From NCBI RefSeq assembly GCF_000143415.4, contig NW_003314261.1:2364904-2428903 (forward strand): DNA of 64,000 nucleotides, given 5' to 3'. The position numbers and the translations under genes were made by a program. The notes beneath the pieces were generated by a model. The model worked only from the letters and a program-made list of their open reading frames with translations, made no database searches and was not told the DNA's origin. Positions within the stretch are counted from its first letter, which is position 1. Each line of letters begins with the position of its first letter. Source of the DNA: Selaginella moellendorffii (Eukaryota > Streptophyta > Lycopodiopsida > Selaginellales > Selaginellaceae). Below are positions 59,001 through 64,000 of the stretch, piece by piece.

Positions 59001-60488
59001 TCTTCAGAGTCTTTGACGGTGCAATATTCAGGTATGCTGCTTGCGCGTAAAAGTTTTGGTTTAGCCTTTTATGTTATTGTTCACAGACAGAATCCCAAAT
59101 CCAACCTGGAAGTCTCGACAAAAAAGACTAGTCTCCTCGAGCAAGTATGCGAGCTGATACGCAATTTTCCAGAATATCCAGATGTAGTTGTCAGCGTCGC
59201 TAGGAAAACAGATGGTCGTCACTGGCCTCTACTTTTTGCCGCCGCAGGAGACTCCACAAAGTAAGTTGCTATGCTTGTTTCTACATTGTACTGATGATAA
59301 TGATCGCAGACTTTTTGAGGAATGCTTTGAAAGAAAGAGTTACCATACCGCAACGTGTTACATCTTGGTATTTATTATAGATGCGTGCGTCTTACTCTCT
59401 AATCGGTGAATGGTCGTTTGAAGGTGATTGCTAAACTGGAAGGTCCGTCCGTAAGCCAACGGGGAGCTCTTCGTTTGCTACAGGTGTGGAACGTTCTCCA
59501 CTTCCCTTAATAAGAAATTTATGTTCCTGCAGGCAACACTAGATGAGTTTATGTATGAACTTGCTGGAGAATTGGTACGCTTTCATTATAACTCGTGGTC
59601 CTATTTAATAACCGTGAAAACATGCAGGTTCAGTTTCTGTTGAGAATCGGGCGTGAGTACGAAAATTCTGATAAGGAGCTCGGTAGAAGTAACAGTAATA
59701 CCTTGACCACATTCTTTCTTAGATTGCCGTCGTCGACCAGACGGTAGTTACCGTGAGCTAATTCGTGTTTTGTTTCTGATTTGTCTCTTTTTTTTTTTCT
59801 TTTCAGGGCGTCATTGAGTGAGACAGATCTTCTCACGTCCACAGTTAGAAAGATTTTGGAGGATCATGCCGGGGGTTTGATGTCAAGGAGAGCTCTCTCC
59901 GATCTTGTTGCATTTGTCAAGGAAACTCAGTTCAATCTCACGGTAGGCTTCTGAAGAGAAAGCTCGCTAGCTTTTGTTAACTCAAGGAATCTCTTTTGTA
60001 GAAATTTCTGCAGGCCGAAAGAGATAAGTCAGCGAGATTAGATGACTTCGCCTCCGCTCTTCGATCAATGAGTGAAAAGGTAAGTGCTCGCCGACTCTAG
60101 GCTCTGCTAAAATATGTGAAGTCTTGTCTTTGCAGCTTTGCATGGACGTCCTCCAGAACAGGCTTGATGCCGAGTTTTTGCTGGCACACATGTGTACCGT
60201 CGGGTTCCGAGAATGGATTGTGGTGCTTTCGACGCTTTTGAGGCGCGTCGAGGTTGGCCTGGAATGTTTGATTCCGTTAACGTTCTCTAACGTGTCTCGT
60301 CCTGTCAGCTTCTGGTGGAGATCTTCCGTGGTGACGTCCGCCTGTGGCAAGCGTATAGCAGAACACTTAAAGTACGTAATGGTGATGCTCATCCTGTGTT
60401 ATTAGACTGATAAGTTTGCCTGCAGTCGCATCGAGATTTTGTCGAGTACCAGGACCTCCTTGTAGAGCTGGAGAGCTCCTTGGCATAA
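56049..60488 (+). CDS. RIC1: RIC1 homologue (Ric1-Rgp1-type Rab GEF subunit), 23 exons, 1062 aa
   Basis: With its partner RGP1, RIC1 activates the Golgi Rab GTPase Ypt6/Rab6 in retrograde traffic. The start at 56049 (CACCATG) gives MMMAYGWPRLFPL, the family N-terminus. Exon borders found: 56049-56186, 56253-56360, 56445-56575, 56624-56699, 56752-57113, 57170-57602, 57661-57884, 57935-58130, 58192-58298, 58357-58528, 58584-58625, 58684-58863, 58919-59031, 59087-59260, 59310-59367, 59424-59483, 59533-59574, 59628-59743, 59807-59942, 60002-60079, 60136-60252, 60309-60371, 60426-60488; the total is in frame. The N-terminal half is a beta-propeller-like region (VASMSWTPDNSSLAVGWKN). The RIC1 domain begins near residue 724 (RNKQDEALQLAKLSARNPHF). 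Length is normal for plant RIC1. Confidence 0.92.
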
Positions 60489-62410
60489 AATGGTAAGGAC
60501 ATTCTCTATTCCTCTTCTAAAGTCATTCTCGTTATGGTTGTCTGCTGTGCAGGACACTGTAAATTTTTGCTACTTGTTTATGTCTTCCAACCAGAGACCT
60601 TTTGTCGAGTGTGTGCGAAAGTGGTAGACGAAAAAGAAGAGAAGCAAGGCGGTACAGGACACGGGGAAACACAAGAGTAAGATTGCTATTATTCCCGAGA
60701 GTGATGACACCGCAGCAGTGATTCCATAGCGCAAGTTGAGTTGTCACGACCGGCAACAAAGGTGTCAAAGAAAGAAGGCGAGCTGTGCTCAAAGCGCTGG
60801 ATCTCTAGACAACCCCGGCGCTGTTGGCACTGGCGTGGATGGAGGAGGGATGATCGATCATAAAGCGAAAGTGAAACAAGCAGTGCAAAAAAAAAACTCT
60901 AGTAAGATTCCTGTCGCGAAGCAAAGCAGGGAATCATTCAGTGTTCTTCGCCGCGCGCGCAAACTTTTTTCTCGTGTAGTTTGGGCTTTGTTTCCCATGC
61001 GAATGGTTTGGCGCATCACGAAATAATCGTAGGAGCAAACAGCGCAGCCATCAAGCGCACATTGACCACTCTGGCCACCATACAGATAGTAATGGGGGCG
61101 TTTTTTTTCTTGTCCTACTATACAATGGAATATAAGAATTTCTCGTGGTTCTGATGAAGAAGCTTCCATGCAAGCTTTTCTAGTTCTTTAATAATTTCTT
61201 CTTCTTCTTCTACTTCTTCTTCTTTTCTGGAGCTTATATTCATTTAAAATATAAATATAATATGTGAATTAAAAGTGTGAGTCTTTTAAGAAGCTGCCAA
61301 GCCCTCAAGTGTGCTTACTATATGTCTATCCAGCCAGCTTTGTAGCAGCAAGCCAAGTGTCCCCCCCTTTGGGAGAGTTCAAAGGCCTGAGGGAGTGTTT
61401 GTGTTTGACTCGGGACAAGTTATGGAGGGTCTTGCAACGCCCAATGGGGTTCCATTGATTCCCCGCCGCGCATAGCTTTCTCAAAGCTTTCTTTCTTTTG
61501 CGAAACGTGAGCGTGCAAAGCCTTGTCCCACGCCCGGGAGACCTCACCCCCATTTTCTAATCACCCAAAGCTTATGATACCATATGATTACGATGCCCAT
61601 TTGGGGATCCCTCTCCTTACCACCCATGGTTGTTCCATGGTTCACATACATACATATATATATATTTACCACCTATAATTTCTTGCTAATATTTTAAAAT
61701 AGTATAGTTTTATGCTTTGCTTGGGCCTTAAACAATCCAAACATGACTATGTATGTATTGGTGTTAACAGTAGTGTGGACTTTGGAACAACAGCAATATA
61801 CTAATATTTTAAAATCTTATCATGCCCAACTAATAAGCACAAGATCAACTATACCAACAAGAACAATAACAAGTAATAATTGAGAATTGACTCTTAGCGC
61901 GACTGTTTCCGTACAAAGCGTAACTAAGACCACCGACGTTGAAATATTTTAAATCAGATTTTTAAAAGCCTGTGCTGCAGGTCTGCTCCTGAAATCCAAT
62001 CTAAAACGAGAGCAAAGCGAGCCTTTTGTCGAATGTAGAAAGTATAATACGTCCTTCCCGTTTGTGAGGGTTACTATTTCCGGTAATGTGACAACTTAGG
62101 ATACAGTAAGGTGGTCTTGTTCATATCTGGGCTAATGTACTTGCTGTGCTATAAAATAATTCCCCTCGAGGAGCCTTTTGCCTCATTTGCGAGTGTATGT
62201 GTGTTTTCTGTGTGTGTGTGTGCCAAAAGAGAACACCAAAGAGAGAGGACAAGAAATTTCTAGTCGAGGAGAGCATTCACTCGCTGCTAAGTTCGAGAAG
62301 AAGCATAGAAATCTTTCATAAGATCGCGAGCGAGAGAGAGAGAGAGATTGTGTGTGTGTGTGTGTGCTATAATAGAGCTTTGTTTTTGTGTGCTTTTGTT
62401 TTGAACGCTA

Positions 62411-62442
<32 letters not shown>

Positions 62443-62586
62443 GCTTTTATTTGTAACGCTCAGAGAGGTCTCGGCTTTGGCCGGGGCTTTGATCGCACTG
62501 CCGCGGTGCTGTCACTCAATATCGGTGCTGTGTGCCTCACATAAATTCGCTCGCTTCTCAAGGAAAAACCTTGTGTCACTTCCTCG
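60489..62586. other. About 2.1 kb without a recognised gene
   Basis: 60489 to about 61170 is probably RIC1 3' UTR and flank. 61197-61225 is TTC-rich. 61320-61600 on the minus strand has a possible retroelement trace: TGGTATCATAAGCTTTGG at about 61568-61586 resembles a Met-tRNA primer binding site in its first eight bases, but no repeats flank it. 61640-61920 is AT-rich. 62150-62586 holds TG, GA and CT microsatellites and is the probable promoter and 5' UTR of the next gene. Confidence 0.45.
62410..62442 (+). repeat. CT-rich microsatellite in the 5' region of the last gene
   Basis: Nearly perfect CT repeat. TG runs (about 62208-62222 and 62349-62365) and a GA run (62330-62346) lie just upstream. 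CT-rich tracts are common near plant transcription starts. Confidence 0.8.
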
Positions 62587-63911
62587 ATGGATCAACAGCA
62601 GGTTTTGCGTCTCCTCCCTGATACTCTCTCCACACTTTTGGGAAGATACATCCCGTTTGAGCGAGAGAGATTGCAAGTGGCTTGAATCTCCGTTATCTCC
62701 CGTGACTCAATCAAGTTGCTCTGGATGGCTTTGTTTGTCAGTAGTTTCGTTCGTTCATCACTTTCAGTAGCTTCTTGCGAAGATTGCGATGTTTGCGTTT
62801 GGATTTTGTTTCTGTGGATGATTGCTCGGCTTTGGCAAGTGTATTTGGAGGGACAAATTTTTGGTGCTGGCTTGCTTGAATTTCTCTTGTGGCTTGCGGA
62901 AGATTGCGACCTGTGTTGAAATGCATCACAAAGTTTGTGTCTGTTTTCTGTTCTCTTGTGGCTGTACTACGGCTGTACTGCTGAATGCAACTGGGAAGGT
63001 GCATGAAAATCTGGGGAAGATAGAACACACAAATAAATATGAAAAAAGGAAAAAAAGAAGGAAAAAAAAAAAAGAAAAGAGGAGAAGAAAACTGCATTGC
63101 ATTTGGCCTGCTGTAGAAATAAAAATGTGCACAGAATCCACGACATACTGCATGCTGATTAGAATCTGTTTGCAATGTGCAGCAGCAGGACCAGAAGAAG
63201 AAGGGATCTTCAAACAATAACAGCAACAGCAACACGTAAGCCCTCCTCCCACTCCCTCGCAAAACATCTCCAATTTCCTTCACAAGTGCTGCCGAGGGGA
63301 AACCAAAACAAAACCTTCGCTTTTTGCTTGTACTGACATCCTCGAAAATTTCCAACACATAAAAACACCCACTTTCTTTCTTATAGTTGCTTTTTTTCTT
63401 CCCCATTATTTAATTTAATTTGTCCTTTTTCTTGTGTTTTTGTTCTTGGGTGCAGCTCTGGGGGCGGGGGCAGTGGCAGTAACAATGCGGCACAGCAAAA
63501 ATCTAAATCGGTGAGCTTCCTCTCTCCAAGTTACGTGCGTGAGTTGTCTGGAATTGTGGTGTGATCTCCTTTCCTTCTTTTTGGAATATGCGAGCTTGCA
63601 GAGACAAGAAGATAAAGGGCGGGCCGGCCTTTGCTTTTGGGTAATGCGCGCGAGAGTAGTGCCATATCTCTCACTCGCCAGGAGTGAATATTTGATCGAT
63701 TATAGCCTCCCTCCTGGCAGTAGAGTGGACTCTTCTCTCTTTCCTTTTTTTTTTTTTTTCCTGATATTTTACTATTCATAAAAGAAAATTCCCTCCATGA
63801 TCTGTGGACTAATTATTGGTTTCTTGGTTCCTTAAGAATTCCAAGCGCTCCATCGCGGAGACTGTGAACCTCGCCGCCCAGAAGTTCCTGGCAGACTCCT
63901 CAAAGAAGTGA
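62587..63911 (+). CDS. Predicted 65-aa Gln/Asn/Gly-rich basic protein, four exons
   Basis: Exons 62587-62601, 63183-63235, 63456-63510 and 63837-63911 join in frame from MDQQQ to a TGA. All borders are GT..AG. The N-terminal two thirds are low complexity (Gln, Lys, Ser, Asn, Gly). The last 24 residues (SKRSIAETVNLAAQKFLADS) can form an amphipathic helix and look like the conserved part. I do not recognise a family. Introns of 581, 220 and 326 nt are much longer than the 50-60 nt usual in this window, and the first exon has only five codons. Transcripts would be decisive: RNA reads joining 62601 to 63183 would confirm the model. Confidence 0.5.
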
Positions 63912-64000
63912 AAAAAAAAAAAACGAGACGATCCAATCCAGCATTGCGATATATGGTTGGGCTTTGCTATACTTGAACTATAGATATTATCTCTTCTAAA

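Noticed and set aside
61320-61600. Possible LTR retroelement with a Met-tRNA primer site
   Set aside because: Only about eight bases match the primer site and I see no flanking direct repeats or coding region.
62738-63406. 222-codon minus-strand open frame near the right end
   Set aside because: It is antisense to intron sequence rich in A/G and T/C runs, and the plus strand offers a consistent spliced model.

Overview
The window looks like nuclear DNA of a vascular plant, most likely the lycophyte Selaginella. The reasons are very short introns (mostly 45-85 nt) with GT..AG borders, intronless PPR genes, plant-type ABCC transporters and Ty3/gypsy and TRIM retroelements. The species is an inference from gene style; no search was run.

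Layout. 1-3496: the 5' part of a Ty3/gypsy element on the minus strand. 3497-17274 and 19236-33910: two direct copies of a segmental duplication, about 15.7 kb apart, separated by gypsy debris (17275-19060). Each copy holds one intact 11-exon ABCC transporter gene (minus strand, 1449 codons), then on the plus strand a shredded ABCC copy, a broken TauD/clavaminate-synthase-like fragment and a second ABCC pseudogene, and then a block of RING-H2 gene (minus), glutaredoxin-like pseudogene (minus) and another ABCC pseudogene (plus). 33911-43281 repeats the last block a third time and ends with the only intact glutaredoxin-like gene (41993-43281). The repeated unit is a dimer: ABCC-psi type B, RING-H2, GRX-psi, ABCC-psi type C, RING-H2, GRX. 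There are five RING-H2 copies; two have lost a zinc ligand.

43282-63911 is ordinary compact gene space: a 781-aa PPR protein (+), a 756-aa PPR protein (-), an 815-aa WRC-domain protein (+), a 332-aa protein made of the C-terminal domain of MUT9-like kinases without the kinase (+), a 1062-aa RIC1 homologue with 23 exons (+), and a predicted 65-aa protein with a long first intron (+).

The genes are not an operon-like system. The main biology is repeated local amplification of a three-gene neighbourhood (ABCC, RING-H2, GRX-like), in which the ABCC copies mostly died and the RING copies mostly kept open frames, alongside recent duplication of an intact ABCC gene. I found no CRISPR array or convincing intact tRNA. 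The most unusual structures are the higher-order repeat with shared disabling mutations, a 115-bp micro-inversion between duplicate flanks, a complete 593-bp TRIM element with target-site duplication, and a tandemly repeated stop-codon region at the end of the WRC gene.
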